From: Symbiodinium natans | Taxonomy: Eukaryota; Sar; Dinophyceae; Suessiales; Symbiodiniaceae | NCBI GenBank assembly: GCA_905221605.1 | Contig: CAJNDS010000022.1 | Span: forward strand, 1-62,000 | Direction: 5' to 3' | DNA: 62,000 nucleotides | Shown: in pieces, positions 1 through 13,299 of the stretch | Numbering within the stretch: position 1 is the stretch's first letter | How the letters are laid out: every line of letters starts with the position of its first letter | Program-made: the position numbers and the translations under genes | The notes under the pieces: generated by a model | What the model saw: only the letters and a program-made list of their open reading frames with translations | The model's database searches: none | Told to the model about the DNA's origin: nothing

Positions 1-2440
1 CCCACCTCGAGGGTGGGGAACAAGTAAAGAATAATAATACGAATACACGTCAAAAAACACCGCAACGAAAACGCAACCGAACCCATCCATTTTTCAAGAA
101 ATAAAAATCTTGTCCCGAAAATCGCTAATTCCACCAACGTGCAGAGGTTGATTTCCCGCCCCGAACAATTGAATGTTCTGAAATTTTGGTAATCCTTCAT
201 CAATCATGGGTCCAAGTCCCAGCTTGAGGATGAAGTGTATCGCTTTGTTCAAGCAGCGGTTGAAGTTGGCAACTCTACAACAAGGACAAACATTAAAAAA
301 CTTTCTAAGCACATGCCTCCAGCAGTGCTATAACAAAACGATAGCCACCTACTTCGAGCCGATCGGTGCAATTGGAGCTCTCACAAGCCTGTCTCCTGCC
401 ACAGCAAGGTAAGCTTCTGTGCTCACGATGCAACTGTAGGGCCCTTGCAACAGTGCAAGTGACAAAATGTGAGCAATAGAAATCCAATTCTGCCATTTGT
501 TCTTGTTGCCCTCTGCCTCTGGAAAACCCAGCGCCAAGTTCAGATTCTGCACACACGCTCCGCTGGCACCCTGAGCACATTCCACATGATTTGTTATGCA
601 TGTATGGATGTATGTTTGCTTACTTTTTGCCACTGGAGATGTATACATGCAACATAGCACTACATGTAGATATCTATGTGTGTACCCGTTTTGCTGCATG
701 ATGTTTCTTTCTTTCTACATTGCATTACATTGCTTGACTCTATATGTTTGTGCATGAATATACCGAATATATATATATATATATTTTTTTTTACTATACT
801 GCAGAGGTTATTGCATCACGAATCATGCCCCGAGAGAGGAACCCATGTCATGCCTTGCCCAGGTTGTCCAACCGCGCTGCAAGCCAGAGTGTCTTTTTGT
901 CCTGCCGGCATTTAACACTTCGAAGTGCGAATGCTTGCAGCACCGGAAAAGCCCAGCGCTCCTCGTTGGCGAAGCAGAACAGTTCCAGCCTGTGCGTCGT
1001 CACAGCATCATGTCTTTCCCCTTTGCTTAGGTTAATCTGCCGTTGCAAACTTTTCCCGAATTTCGTAGAAGAAACGATGACGGACACACGCGCACATGCT
1101 ACCATACGCTACATATTCGACTTATTCCAGAAGTCTGTGCTGCTCTCGAACTCTGGGATTTCTAGGCCACAAGCTTGTTGGTGTCGTTCACAGCATCAGG
1201 CCGCAAGAATGCGCCGCGTTCCAGGGCTGGCAGACGGGCAGCAGGCAACAAGCGCAGGCAACAACTTGTGCATGCAGGCATGCACGATGGGACCAAATAG
1301 ACCCGGCGGACTCTTCATGCACGTTTCTCAGCCACACTCGTGCACACGTCGATCGAATTCTTCTTCACCCATTGACTCAACCACCTGCGCGGATACTCGA
1401 GCTACATGCGAGTATGTCAGCAACTGTGGGACCACGTGCAGTCCTCCCTGGCCTGCTCATTTCTTTCGAGGGTCTCAAATGCCTGAAACGAACCAGCCGC
1501 AAATAGCACTTACAAAGCAACATGTTTCATGTTCCACGATGCACTCTGTCTTGACGCTCGCTCTGTTTAACCATAGGGGTTCCCTCCATGCCTTCTGATT
1601 GTCGACAGCCTGACAGGTCCATTGCAGTACTGAAGCTTGTGGAGTTCGGGAGGTGTACCTGTATTGTACAGGTGCTACCCCGAAATGCAGTCTCCAGAGT
1701 AGATCGTTACCGAGCTTGACATACATAAGTGCGCCTCCAGATCTGCAGCACGGAGAAGATGAAGAACTATTCGGGGTGCGCGGCCCAATATGCTGCGGCA
1801 GGCATCCTGCGATGCTTAAAACTTGACAGAGCTGTCAGAGTATCATTACAGCGTTGTTTGCTCATCAGTAGCGAAGATCAGTACCTCCTCCTGGAGGGCT
1901 TCCCGGCCCAGTAACTGCAGCACCTCTTACAGCATACGGCATATGCAGACTCGTGCGAGTCTGCCAGGAATTACGCACGACACCCTGCAGAAGATGCTGC
2001 GGTGCGCGCGGGAGGCAGAAAGCTGCCCAAGGCCCAACATGATTTTCTGAGACTATACAAATTGCCACCAAGGCACACTTTCCTCTGGAACACAATCAAC
2101 GTGATCTTCGGAGTCCGCAAAAGGCTGCATGCCAAACTCGCCATCCTCTGCATTACCTGCACGAGCAGGCTTGCTGTCACATGCAGGTCAAGGTGTGCTT
2201 TGCGTTGCCTTGGTCCACTTTGCCATAGAACCTCAGGCAAAGACTTCATGGAACAGATGAAGGAGCCAAAAAGCGAGCTAACGCCACCATATTGTGATCA
2301 CATGTGACTGAATAGCCTGGACACTGGACCCTCAAGATGCTGTCGCCCTCCTCACCCTGAGCCATGCTCAAGATGGTCCCACAAAGCTGCTCACCTGCTC
2401 CGTGCAAGCTGCAGAAACATTTGTAACTGGCTCTGTGCTT
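1..2440. other. No supported gene
   Basis: Apart from the AT tract near 770 I see no reliable exon. Frames on both strands are Cys/Ser/His-rich shadows. The plus-strand 284-codon frame at 744-1598 is of this kind and has no domain-like pattern. Confidence 0.4.
762..792 (+). repeat. (AT)n-T tract
   Basis: ATATATATATATAT followed by a run of T. Simple repeat with no gene. Confidence 0.9.
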
Positions 2441-2446
2441 CCTCAC

Positions 2447-3127
2447 ACATCAACCAACGAACATGCAAGCCGCGCACGCGCTTGGGCCCTGGCCATCCTC
2501 TCTGCGGATGACGATCTCGTCACCCTCTTGTAAACCATAGCTGTCAGATGCCTTGAAAAAGTCTGGCTGCACATCATCCGCCATGACTTGGAATAAGCAT
2601 GGACGAAGCAACCATTGACAAGGTGCCCGAGAGTGAGGATGAAAGCAAACCACTTTGCAACCAAACTCCTTCACTAGGGCCTCACCATTCCTCGGAAATA
2701 CAGGTACGCTGTGGCACGCTTTTGCCACAGTATGAAATGGAAATAGAAATTTGAAAGAACGAGTATATTGACCGGACTGACCAGAGCTCTCTTCCTTTGT
2801 TGCCGCTGCCGAGCATCCCGAGCTCGGTCTCTCGAAAGGCGTTGAACTCTGCGAAGTCTTCCCAAGGCTTCACGCCAGGACACACCAGAAGTGTAGTCAC
2901 CGTAGTCGCTGTGGTGCCCGGAGCTCCTGTTGCAGCTCCTAGTAACACGACTGCTGCTTCAGATCTCTCCGTACCCTTCAGACGCTGAAGGTCGGGCATC
3001 ACTCAGGGGTCATAACGTGTCATAACATATCATAACATAAGACAATCGGTATCCAAGATAGCCGGCCTTGCAGCCTTGCCGCTTCAGCTTTGAGATCTTC
3101 CAGGGCATCCGCAGGCGACTTCGCCAT
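2447..3127 (-). CDS. Unrecognised gene, probable exons including a possible start
   Basis: A candidate start ATG at 3127-3125 opens MAKSPADALEDLKAEAARLQ, a short amphipathic helix. Further exons in other frames follow: near 2960 GTERSEAAVVLLGAATGAPG, near 2830 EDFAEFNAFRETELGMLGSG, near 2670 PRNGEALVKEFGCKVVCFHP and near 2545 DFFKASDSYGLQEGDEIVIR. Residue composition and the charged or hydrophobic pattern look like real coding sequence. No domain is recognised. The order and same-strand placement suggest one gene, but the splice joins were not confirmed. Confidence 0.4.
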
Positions 3128-3329
3128 GCTCGTTACGATGCGAATTCCACCTGCCTGCACAGCCCAAAGGGACGGTATGGGGCTTCCATGTCTTTCGAAA
3201 GTGTTTTAGCTGCCCTATACCAGAGAACCATGCAGAAATCATGTCCATGTACGGATGCCTCGCTGGCAGGTTTGGCCCACGGGCAGAAGCTCAGGCCAAT
3301 GATCATGGAATCAAGCCACTTTTGAACCG

Positions 3330-6300
3330 CCTCTGAATGAACATCGCCCTCGACCTAGGTGTTCCGAGAGAAAACAAAGCAAGGCTCCAAGCCTCCAGGA
3401 GGCAAATGGAGACGAGCCTTTGCCATACACATGGGCCAAGGAAATCTGCAGGTATAGTCAGTAGCTGTATCGTCGTCCTGCGATGCCGGAGCCCACTGAG
3501 CTTGCAGCCACCGCTCTGCGCCGTGCCAGGTGCCGGCGAACGAGTACTGCCGCCGAGCTCGCAAGCACCTAAAAGACAGATACGCTGAAAACGACAAAGG
3601 CCTTAACCACACCTTGTGACATCCAGGCGCCATCGGACCAATCTTTGTGGGTTTGCATGATGGTGCCGTCCATCTTGCAGCTGGCTGGGCAGCGCTTGCC
3701 GTTGCCGGCTGCGCAGCCCTAGCCAGTGTCCATGGGAAACAAAGCATCAAGTGGGAAGCTATCTAAAACTTGGATAGTAGGTGGTTTAGCTCTGAGTGCA
3801 CGGTACAAGCATCGTGTGGGCTTCATGTCAGAAGCACCCGACTGCGATGCGGATGGCTGCGCCTACAATTTCTTTTGCTGCGCCGCTACTCTATGTGTAC
3901 GGCTGCCAAGTCTGACTATGACTTCCGGTGTTGCCACCATTTCGCAGCCCTGGGTCTTCGAGCCCAAGGAGAGCAAGAATTGAACGAACGCGCGTGTAGG
4001 ACAGTGTTGGACTTGACGAATGTGCAACAGCATTCCAGCAGCCGTGCAGCTCCTTGCCTTTGCGTTTTGAACAGGAGTGTGACCAAAGGTATCACAGCAC
4101 GGAAAGTATCACTGCACCGCAACCTACTGTACCTTCACTCGGGCCGTTCAGTCTTGTACGCAGAGTTCTCAATGATAGGAGTGCCAACTACTAGAATGAT
4201 CAACAGACTTCGCGAAGACTGGAAACTGTCGCAAATGAGAAGCACGGTGTGAATCTCTTGTTGCATCTTGATACATCTTCACGGCTTGCTTATCACGACG
4301 GCGGAATTTACATTGTTGCTTCCAGGGGATCAGCATGTCATAACAGGGGGAGGCATCCGCACACTGCTAACCCATGCCGAAAAGACCTTCCTTGTCGTTC
4401 AGGGGCTTGACAGACCTGGCGGCCGACGCCAGAGCATAAGGCGACTTATGCTAAAACTGGGATGCGCACACAAACCGCTGCCCTTCGTAGTGGGCTGCCA
4501 TGGCTGCATGCACGTCTGATGCGGTCGTGCCTTCCAGGACAGGGCAACTCTGCTGAGCTCCAGATAGCTCCAGTGAACGTATCCATGCCTGACCGGAGCT
4601 GCGAGAACCTCAAAGGAACAGACCTCAGGCGACATTTTTGGATGGAAGAGCCTGCTTGGTGCAACACGTGGAAGGGGAGGCATGGCTGGTGATTCGGACA
4701 CGGTGGCTGATTGTATAGCTCGGGACAGTGCACTACCATACCTTGCTTGAAGTCTCCCACAGCAGGGCAGAAGATCGGCTCCTCAAGTCAAGCCATGCAA
4801 AGCTTAGGAACATGGCATGTTCATATCAGTAAAACCCAAGTACAAGTGCCCCACACTTGTGCTAAAACACTTCCATGGCCAATTTCAGAACTCCCACGGA
4901 TTGCGCTGGCCTCTTGCAAACCGGTCCATCTTGCCATCTCGGGCAGGTGCTTGTGATTCAAAGCAAAGCCGTACCTTCAGAATCACTTCGGGTCCAGCCA
5001 TGCAATATTGGAACGGTTAGAAGATGCTAATGTAAGCAAGTGCATGGCAGCACACATGCCTCGTTATCCTGCCTCACGGCTGAGTGCATGGTGTGTGCTG
5101 TGGGCACGCTCCCCATGGCTCGTGGTCCTCCTCCTCGTAGGTCTTGATCAGCCCCTGACGAGTCGTCTGCGTAAACGTGCAAAGTATCATTCGATACCTG
5201 GATCATCCCGTGCAGCACGTACGATTCATGACTTCGGCACGGCTTGCTCAGCAAGCATCTGCACGGTACCCTGGCAGTTCAGGCACCTTGCCGCCACCAG
5301 AGTATCCACTGACAGCATGTACCTGCACGCAAGCCGCGTTCACCCTCCATCTGCTTGGATGCTGGAGCAAACATGTACACGTCATTACGAGTCGCACCAC
5401 CAAACTGGACTCCGGTGGCAAAAGTCCGGCGTCTACAAGCGGCCTGAGCATACTGTAGGTTGCAAAAGGTTGCAAAGTGCAAGCCGTCACAATGCTGCAG
5501 CACTAAAGGACAGGGAGCCGCTTATTGTTCTGGCCGTTTTGCAGCATGCTTGGGCACCTAGCCGGACCAGACCAATGAAGCCTTCGGGCAGCTGGATTGC
5601 ACAGTGAGAGACTGAGGTGTTCTGCTTGTTTTGTACCCTGCATTCACTCTAATCTAAGTGCCTCTAGTGCTGCACACTGAGGAGGCATGTCGGTCTTGCT
5701 CTTTTGGCTTTGGCTGAGCTGCAAATCCTCGCTGCTGTACAAGGCAAGTCCGCCCGAAGGTGCACGCAGCGCGCACGAACTGGGGACGGGCCGTAGAGGG
5801 AGCGAAGTCAAGATCTGCAGGTGCCCTGCGTACGCGGCGCACGCGTCTCCCTGACTTCGTGTGAGCGGCACGCTTGAGAAGCATGGCACGCGATCTTGCT
5901 TAGGGGCATGCGCAGCTCCAGGATGCATAAGAGAACATAAAAAGCTGTTGCCAGGATTGAGCCCAAGACTGAGGGTCTTCATCTCAATCCAAGCAGGACG
6001 CTCCAGATCCCATCGGGAGTGCAGCTGCCGGCATCTGCCGGCACAGCAACTTAGGAGCCGGATCTTAAACACTCCAAGAAAATTCTTTGCAACTTCACCC
6101 ATGTGTCACTGAGGAACAGCCGGATATCCTCAAGCAGCGGCAGCATCTGCGTTGGTCGTTGTCAGCCTCCTCAGCTTGCGGCACTTTCCAACTTCGTCAA
6201 ACTGACAACGAGGATGTAGCATCAAAGGCAGTCTGAACACCTCGGCCTATACTCTCATCTCAATCTTGTGCACGAGCCACCTCGTTTCCGCAATGATGGA

Positions 6301-6900
6301 TGCCATTTCCATCAGGAAGTCTTGCATCTTCGGCAGCTGTCGGAAGCCAACATCCACAGTTGCTGCTCTGAAGACCTCTCAGAAAAAGAACTTGGACGCT
6401 TTTTCTGTCAAGTGTCCCTGCGGTGTTGGGAATGCTCACGTGCATAGCACTTAGTACTGCATGCGTGCCTCATCAGCAGCGGCGGTGGCTTCATCCAGCG
6501 CCGTGCGCAACGTACCATTCTTGGCAAGCACAGATCAAAGCACTCAAGTGCCATGTAGCAAGCTGAATGCAGCACCGGATTGTTACTTGTTTCAGCAAGT
6601 ATCATCCACAAGGTCAGCGATGAAGTTCAGCCGGAATCGAACACCATCCATGAAGGGTTTCCAATGGATAGTCGCGCCACAGCTTAGCCTTATGGCATCA
6701 TGTTATTATGGGCTGAGCTCAACACACAGCTGACTCTTGGCCAGTCTTGGGCAGTTTGTGAAAACGGGATCAGGCTGATAAATGCTGATGTGCAGCCCTG
6801 GGGCTGGAAGCACTCAGAAACATGTGCCATGCCTGTACCGATGGACCAGGCCCCTCCTCGAGTTGAGCCTTGTGGGCCTTGTGCCTCCAGCTGCAAAACG
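3330..6900. other. Mostly unassigned
   Basis: A minus-strand piece near 3.65 kb (MDGTIMQTHKDWSDGAWMSQ) and one near 5.4 kb (FATGVQFGGATRNDVYMFAP) look coding, but neither could be extended or named. Nothing else is supported. Confidence 0.3.
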
Positions 6901-6944
6901 TTGCAAAGCATTGCAGAACACCATCCGCAAGGGCATTCATAGAG

Positions 6945-7364
6945 CATTGAAAAAAAACACGGCCATGGCCACCTCCTTCTCTTGCCAGGACCCGGTGAAG
7001 AGGCCCTCCGCTAGGAGCCGCAACCTGCCTGCGTATCGATCCCGGCCGGGGCCTGCAACAATCACGGTGGGAGTCGGCGGCAGAAGCAACTGCTTCCAAC
7101 AAAGAGAAAAGATGGCCTTGAGCGACAATGGCTGTGACAGCTTGGTCGATGCCCACAACTGCAACGTCCTCGGCATCCTCCCGCAACATCAGGTTGGCGG
7201 TGTTGCCTAAATCACTGAGCCGCGCATCTCTCTTGCAGGATGGCATGCTGGATCCCTGACGGCCATTTCGCCAATCACCAGGGTTCCCGGCCTTCGTTGT
7301 CCCAAAGAAGTGGAACACGATCAACATTGTTGATTAACGCATCGAAGGCAACGATCTCACCAAC
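6945..7364 (-). CDS. Actin-fragmin-kinase-like catalytic domain (partial)
   Basis: Three consecutive minus-strand exons splice in frame. Exon 7364-7292 reads VGEIVAFDALINNVDRVPLL and ends WDNEG. Exon 7206-7117 reads GNTANLMLREDAEDVAVVGI then DQAVTAIVAQ. An exon from 7028 reads GRLRLLAEGLFTGSWQEKEV. The block FDALINNxDRVPLLWDNEGN followed by IDQAVT matches the catalytic core of actin-fragmin-kinase-type domains as I know the family (protein-kinase fold, phosphorylating actin in slime moulds). Both donor sites are GC. Upstream exons should lie above 7.4 kb; coding-like fragments at 7430-7590 and 7760-7960 are candidates but were not joined. Downstream exons are unresolved. Substrate in this organism is unknown. 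Confidence 0.7.
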
Positions 7365-7399
7365 CTGTTGCCAGCACAAAGGTGCAAAGGCGAAGTGCT

Positions 7400-10300
7400 T
7401 GACCCTGATACATTGTGGGGGGGGTCCAAGAAGAACAACAAGGCTTGCACACATGAGGGAAGAGACAGATCCACACTGCAGTTGCAGCTTGCTAAAAGTA
7501 CTTGGCGGTTCTCGGTGAGTGCGTGGAGATGAACAACACGTCGTTACTGGTGGACGCATCCCAGACCATTGCCTGATACCAGAAGGCATCTAATCTGTGA
7601 GGCTGCATAGCCTCGGCAGGACAGAAGCAGATGGCAGTGACTCTTTGAAGTCATGTGAATGCATGCGGTTTGCCCGGCCCCGATTGACCATGGGACAAGC
7701 GCCCCTTACAGGGTATCCTTATTGAACAGGCAACATGTGTGACAGGGAGGTGCCCATCAGTGTAGGTCGAGGTTCTTGCAGCCGCTCGTGCAGCTCTTGA
7801 CCCTGGACACCGATTCCAGGGATATACTCCTCGGTAACTCTGTGCTGGAAGGCCGCTGAATCAAAGCTTCAAAGCGGCGAACATGAAACCAACCGAGCAG
7901 CCAGAATGCCGAAGAACTCACAATTGCGGTGATGCCTTGATACAGCCACAAGTCAAACGGCATCGGCTCAGGAGTAAATAACTAATGACATGAGCATCCG
8001 CTTGCGTGCCAGGGTGCAGTCTGAGCTTCAGCATGTTCAATCCCTGCTCTTCGTTGGGATCGACACTCCTGTGTTGACCGCGTACTTTCGTGAGAGTGGA
8101 GAGGGTTGCTTTCCGCGAGCAGGAGTCCACACTGAAATCTTCAAAGGGGCTGCTTAACGTTAACAGAAAACCTTTCGTAGGTATCCGAAACTCTAAAAGC
8201 CATGCTGCCAACGGAAAGAAGCATATCCAAGGCTCCGAAGGGTGTCATGAATCGAAGCATACTCCTGATCCACCCACCGCACCACTCCTGCAGCGACTTA
8301 CTACGCAGCATTATGGGTTCGAGGTGCTGCTGTCCGAGAATGCAAGAAGCATAGCAAACATAATGACATAGCTCTTCGGGCCAAAGATCGGATATCCGCC
8401 ACAGGAACTGCAACAGCTTTCGCTACCTGGGCATCCATTTGTACAGTATGAACACAAACAGTATGAACACAAACTGGCAGTAAAACCTGGGCAGCATGCA
8501 ACTTAGGCACCTGAATAGCCAGGAACTCTGCGGCGGCTGTCATTTTCCTTGCCGTGAGCATCTCAATACTAGCTTGGCAAGTCCGCTACAGCGGCGAGGA
8601 CCAGCAGGAAACTCACAAACTACTCTAAAGCACTAAGCCGGGGCTCTGTGGCTTCACTGCAACCACGCCCTGGGGCAGTTTGAAGAGGGCCACGCCACCG
8701 GATCCGCCTTCGCACGGCTTCATACCTGCCCCGCACACTCAGGGAACTCTACAGTTCAATGGGCGCTACATGTTTCAGCAATGCTGCTTTCGAGATTCAG
8801 CAACGAGTTTTGTAGTGACTTGCGCGGGCTGGGCCTTCGGGTTGAGACCAGTCCAAAGGTACACTGATCGGAGCTGAGGGAAGCTTCTGCCACGCGAGCT
8901 GCTCCTCCACCTTTCGTCGTTCCTTGGCGCATCTGCATGGGACTTGCACAGTGCTGCACAAGCAGCTTGCGACATGGTTGCTGTATGAAGTGCGAGGCAG
9001 AGTTCCGGCTCAGCAGGGAGTTCGGGTGGAAAGCACACCAAGCATTTCCCGACCTGGCCGCCCAACGAATACTTGCACGCTTCGCTTCACTATACTCTTC
9101 AACTTCCAGCATGGGTGCTGTCAATCGTTCTTATAACGAGGAGTGCTTCTCCTAGGGTGCATTCAAGGCACAGCTGCCGTGTAGCTGCTCCCACAGACGT
9201 CACCTCGAACGTACAAGAACCGTATACTGCCCTATACACAGATGCAGGGCAGGCGGTACCCAAACCCCCGCTTGCCCGGCACCCTGTTTGCACGTGTTTC
9301 AAACAACAACTTTCCAGAAGATCTGCTGATGCTGCTGCCACATGCTGCGACAAGCCGCAGGTAACTGAACAAAGCCCCGTCGCAGGTCTTGTGTACCGAC
9401 ATCTTGGCCCTCAACTGCGCCTTGCGTTCTGCAGGCAAGTGCGGTACTCTGCCAGTCAGTGACCAGTCAGCGACCAATGACTTCGTGCTGTTTGGGACCA
9501 GCCTGCCAGTCGGGTCTTGGCAGCTGCTGGTCCAGGAGCTTCGTCACAGCCATGTCCAAACTAAACCGCTGCCGTGCATAGAGGTGGAGCAGATGCTTGC
9601 ACTCGGAGACCTGGCAATAGATTCAATAGAATCAATTGAGCAGAGCATGACAAATTGCAATGACAGAGCTCAGCACTCGCGGGCCTCCTTCCACTTTGCA
9701 TCCAGGTAGTCAATGGCGGCGTCTAATAGCTTCGAGCCCAGGACTGACGCCGCACCCGCCACCTAGCAAAATCCAACGCTCCAACCCTTTGGCCATCTTT
9801 GGCCCACTCCGCTCACTCTGCAAGAGAGCTCCCCTTCAAAAATGACTGTGCTTCGCACGCTCAAGGTCTCGTCCCGGTCACTTCCCCGCGCGGCCAGAAT
9901 CGAGCGGCAGCGTTCCAAGGCCTGACAAAAAATCGAAATTCCAACCACCCAGTCTCCACAAAAGACAGAGAGACACAGAGAGAGAGAGAGAGAGAGAGAG
10001 AAAAAAAAAAAAACTCACACACACTGTGACACACACACACACACCACATGTCACATGCCGAATATGCTGCTGTCAACCCATATAAAGCTTCTCTGTTCAT
10101 GTCTGTTCGGTCCATCAGTGCACATTCATTAGTCTGCGCTGCATACCGCCTGTCTCGCCGTGGACGTGGCAACCAGGCGGTCCCAACTCGGAACTGTGGC
10201 TGTGGGTGTTGGCGACAAAGCCAAGGCTGAAGGGTATAGACCCAGCCTCTGGCACTTCAAGTCACACTGGGGCACGTTGCCCGCACGTCACTCGCATGTC

Positions 10301-10640
10301 CCCGGGAATGAATGCGATTGGGCCGCACTCCCGCGAGCTCATCTGAAAGCTGCCAGGAGCCATCGTCGCACTGCAGCTTGGCGATCGCAACCAGGGCCTC
10401 GTGTCCGGCTTAACGTGTGCCCTGGAATATGGGCAGCATGGAAGTACCATCGAAGCACTCTGAAAGTCGAAAAGCAGTGTGAAAGCTGCCGTGAATTTGC
10501 TCTGCGGGTTGGGCCTCCTCAGCTGCGGGCTTTGGCAGGGGAGGCATCTTTCTTTCTCCAACATTTTTGCCCTGAAGCGGGCGCGTTCCAGAACTGGTAC
10601 ACCCGATTGATGGGCAAAAACATGGGCATACGAGCCTCTG
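7400..10640. other. Mostly unassigned, scattered coding-like pieces
   Basis: Minus-strand fragments near 9.43 kb (AERKAQLRAKMSVHKTCDGA), 9.0 kb (GNAWCAFHPNSLLSRNSASH) and 7.83 kb (RVTEEYIPGIGVQGQELHER) could be exons. The last may belong to the actin-fragmin-kinase-like gene. No domains are seen. Confidence 0.3.
9965..10045 (+). repeat. (GA)n A12 (CA)n compound microsatellite
   Basis: GAGAGAGA, then a run of about 12 A, then CTCACACACACTG and CACACACACACAC. Low-complexity DNA only. Confidence 0.9.
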
Positions 10641-10785
10641 GTAGCTGAGCGTTGTAGCCCTGCTCCGCCCTGGGCTTGGCTTTAGCTTTGGGAGGCGGCG
10701 GCGGTCGAGACTTCCCTTTTCCTTTGCCGCCCTCACCGCTGAGGGCTGCTTGCACCGCGCCATCCATGACAGATGCAGCCATGGC
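10640..10785 (-). CDS. Coding-like exon with a Gly/Lys and polyproline tract
   Basis: From an ATG near 10782 the minus-strand frame reads MAASVMDGAVQAALSGEGG, then a basic linker GKGKGKSRPPPPPKAKAKP. Such linkers are common in dinoflagellate proteins. It could be a first exon. No domain is recognised and the downstream join is unknown. Confidence 0.35.
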
Positions 10786-11164
10786 TTGCTAAGCTATACT
10801 GTGCTGGGATGTGCAAGTATCTTTCTACCGATTGCACGTGGTTTGATACCGATCTCACGAGGTATTTCCACAGGCCTGATGGGGAAGATTGAAGCCTGTG
10901 TTTTGTGTTTCCTGGATTGTCCTGCCTGTGGACACAAAGCCAAGCAGGGTTTCGGCAGGAGGTAGGCAAGGCAGACATGCATAACTGCGCATGAGTTTGG
11001 CGAGCGGACCTGTCGGATAGCAGCCAGGGTTCGCGATCCGCGTCGACGCGGAGATTGCCTTGGCCTGTAGCTTCCAATCGCCCGTGCCACCGGAAAGATC
11101 CCAAGCATCATTTTGAAATATCATGATACAATAACATCCTAATCAAAATTCTACTAAAATGTGA

Positions 11165-11380
11165 TTACATTAGTGTAGAAAACACTACTCTAATTCCCTG
11201 CAGGTCCACTACCAGCTGCGCCTGGTCCGCGCTCATCTCGGGAAAACCATACAGCCAACCTTGTGAGAGCCGCGGAGCGTGGTTTGGGGCTTGCGCCCTG
11301 AAAAAGCCCATCCGACCCCGCAAACTCCTGACATGCATTCGCCACTTTGCGTTCACCGATTTGGCGTTTTCTGAATCCAC
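11165..11380 (-). CDS. Coding-like exon, unknown function
   Basis: The minus-strand frame contains MRGRM-like basic sequence and then FPEMSADQAQLVVDLQGIRV. The second half looks coding. No family is recognised. Short and low certainty. Confidence 0.3.
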   Translation of the reverse strand: MDSENAKSVNAKWRMHVRSLRGRMGFFRAQAPNHAPRLSQGWLYGFPEMSADQAQLVVDLQGIRVVFSTLM

Positions 11381-11749
11381 GAAAGACTCAACTTCTGCTA
11401 CGGGCTTCGCTCATGGGATGACTTCCTTGCAGAGGGGTGCGCGACATCTCCGGGCTTTCAAGGCGTCTGCCGTCAGATACCCGGTGCGCAGTGCTGGCAT
11501 CGACAATGACCGTGCTGGAGCCTCAGCACCATGGCTGCCAGACAGCCTCACACTCCTAACGTTCTTAACGGTCCGAACCTCTCACCCACAACATCTGCGG
11601 GCCCCGGCCCTCTGCCAATGCCACAGCTGCTATGGCCGCATCGTCAGGCAGGCACAGTACCTGACCAACAGAGCCCATCTAACCAGCAGTGGACAGATTT
11701 CCGCGCGCCAAGTGAGATGCGACCTGATGCGATGCTTGAATCACCCTGG

Positions 11750-11848
11750 TTGGCCCTCGGGGCGTGCCGCTGCATCTGCTGTTTGCAGAGCTTCGCGGCG
11801 AGCATCCTCGTCCTTCGCATGCTTTTCGGCAGATGCCGAAATGCCATG
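11750..11848 (-). CDS. Coding-like exon with charged helix
   Basis: One minus-strand frame reads SAEKHAKDEDARREALQTAD then AAARPEGQPG. Alternating charge suggests a helix or coiled coil. No family is recognised. It may belong to the same gene as the 12.3-kb exon, about 450 bp upstream on the minus strand. Confidence 0.35.
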
Positions 11849-12289
11849 AGTTATTCAGAGGACATCTTTCTTTTTCAAGCGTTTCTCCATTAAGGTGATG
11901 TGCAAGGCTGGCTTTGGCCTTGGAGCCCCTGGTCTCCCGTGTGCCCAGCGACTGTCGTGAATACATAGGGGCACCAGGGGTCTACTAGAAAGGCCAAATT
12001 AGACAAAATGACAAAAGATCCGCGTCAAGACCCTGCAGCCCTGAACAGCACGCGTTGCACTTTGCTGATGCAAGAGGCAACAAGCCCTTAAACGACTAGC
12101 AGAATGCCTCTTGACCTGTCTTGGCCTGGTCCATGTCACCCGACCCCGACCAAAGGCGAGCGGTTGCGCAGGAAATCTGCAGCTACAGCTACGTCATGCT
12201 TCCTGCGGTCTGCCAACGTTCTCCATCAAAAGACTTGCAAAGCTTCGCGGATGTGGAATAAGATAATCTGCTAGCGGCTTCGGGGCGCC

Positions 12290-12425
12290 GCATACCGGGA
12301 AAAGGCAAGTGGGCCCAGCAAATGACGGGCGTCCTTGCGCTTGTCAGCATCCAAGCTGAGGATTTGAATCTCGGGATGCTTCTCCAGGCGCTCACGAACC
12401 TTCGCCAGAACAAGCGGGTCCCAGT
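12290..12425 (-). CDS. Coding-like exon, unknown function
   Basis: The minus-strand frame reads DPLVLAKVRERLEKHPEIQI followed by LSLDADKRKDARHLLGPLAF. The charged, helix-like content and absence of stops in this frame contrast with the Cys/Ser/Arg-rich shadow frames. I do not recognise a family. Neighbouring exons were not joined. Confidence 0.45.
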
Positions 12426-12892
12426 TCAAAGCAAGGCTGGTTTAGGTGTCTTGACACTGGAACTTTCCACATGAGAATCTGCAGCAAGTGCACCACCTCC
12501 TGCTCTAAGGTTTTCTTCGACACCCTTCATTCAAGAGGACTTTGCAGATTCGCAGCTCAAGACTGTTTCTAAAGAACACTCCCTTTGCTGTGCTCTGCTT
12601 TTGCACAGAACAACTCGGAGACTAGGGGTGCGTTTGCTCATGACCACCGGGCCCAACAAAGGAGAGTATTCTCTTGCATGGGATAGTCTCGTCCACTGCT
12701 AAGATGCCGCTTGCTGTCTTCTTGCGCACGTCTGTAGGTAGAGTCAACGCAACTAGCTAGCCCAGCAGGCCTGCAGGCCTGTTGTTCCGGCTTCCTGCAG
12801 CGAAACATGACGCTGCCCGATCCCAAGGGCAACACCTGGTAGAGTAGAACTTGAAACATTAACAAAACGCAAACATGGCGAGGCCGGCTCCA

Positions 12893-13262
12893 TCAATGAA
12901 GACTGTGGCCCGTCGCGCAAGCGACTTGCAGGATCGATGCCTGGACTCGAGTCTTGGGACATGAGACTTGTATCGACACCATGCGCCCTCGAGTCTGCTG
13001 CCTTACTGCCAGAGCCACCAAAGGCGCTGCCAGCGCTGCCGGAAGCTGGCTACTGGCGATGCCCACACTCTTGAAAGGAAGCACCGCAAAACATGGGTGG
13101 GCAGAGGCGCCCTTAGGGAGTTTTGGCTCCGCCATGGCCATCTCTTCTGCCTCCGGGGCTGTCGCCGCACCCCCTGTACCGGCACCACCGATGGTGCTGC
13201 CGGACTGGGTCCTGAGTTGCGGGCTGCCGCGATCAGGGAATGCGAAGATGTGGCATGCACCC
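12893..13262 (-). CDS. Open Ala/Gly-rich frame, unknown function
   Basis: A minus-strand frame stays open for about 370 bp. It reads FPDRGSPQLRTQSGSTIGGA, then EAEEMAMAEPKLPKGASAHP and ends in a hydrophobic Ala/Leu stretch (SSQLPAALAAPLVALAV). It is longer than typical introns allow by chance but has no recognisable domain. A low-complexity coding exon is the likeliest explanation. Confidence 0.35.
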
Positions 13263-13299
13263 CTCCATCTCCCCGATCCTTTACGACACTACGAGTAGT

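Noticed and set aside
744-1598. 284-codon plus-strand frame
   Set aside because: Cys/Ser/His/Arg-rich composition typical of chance frames here, no domain and opposite to the gene orientation.
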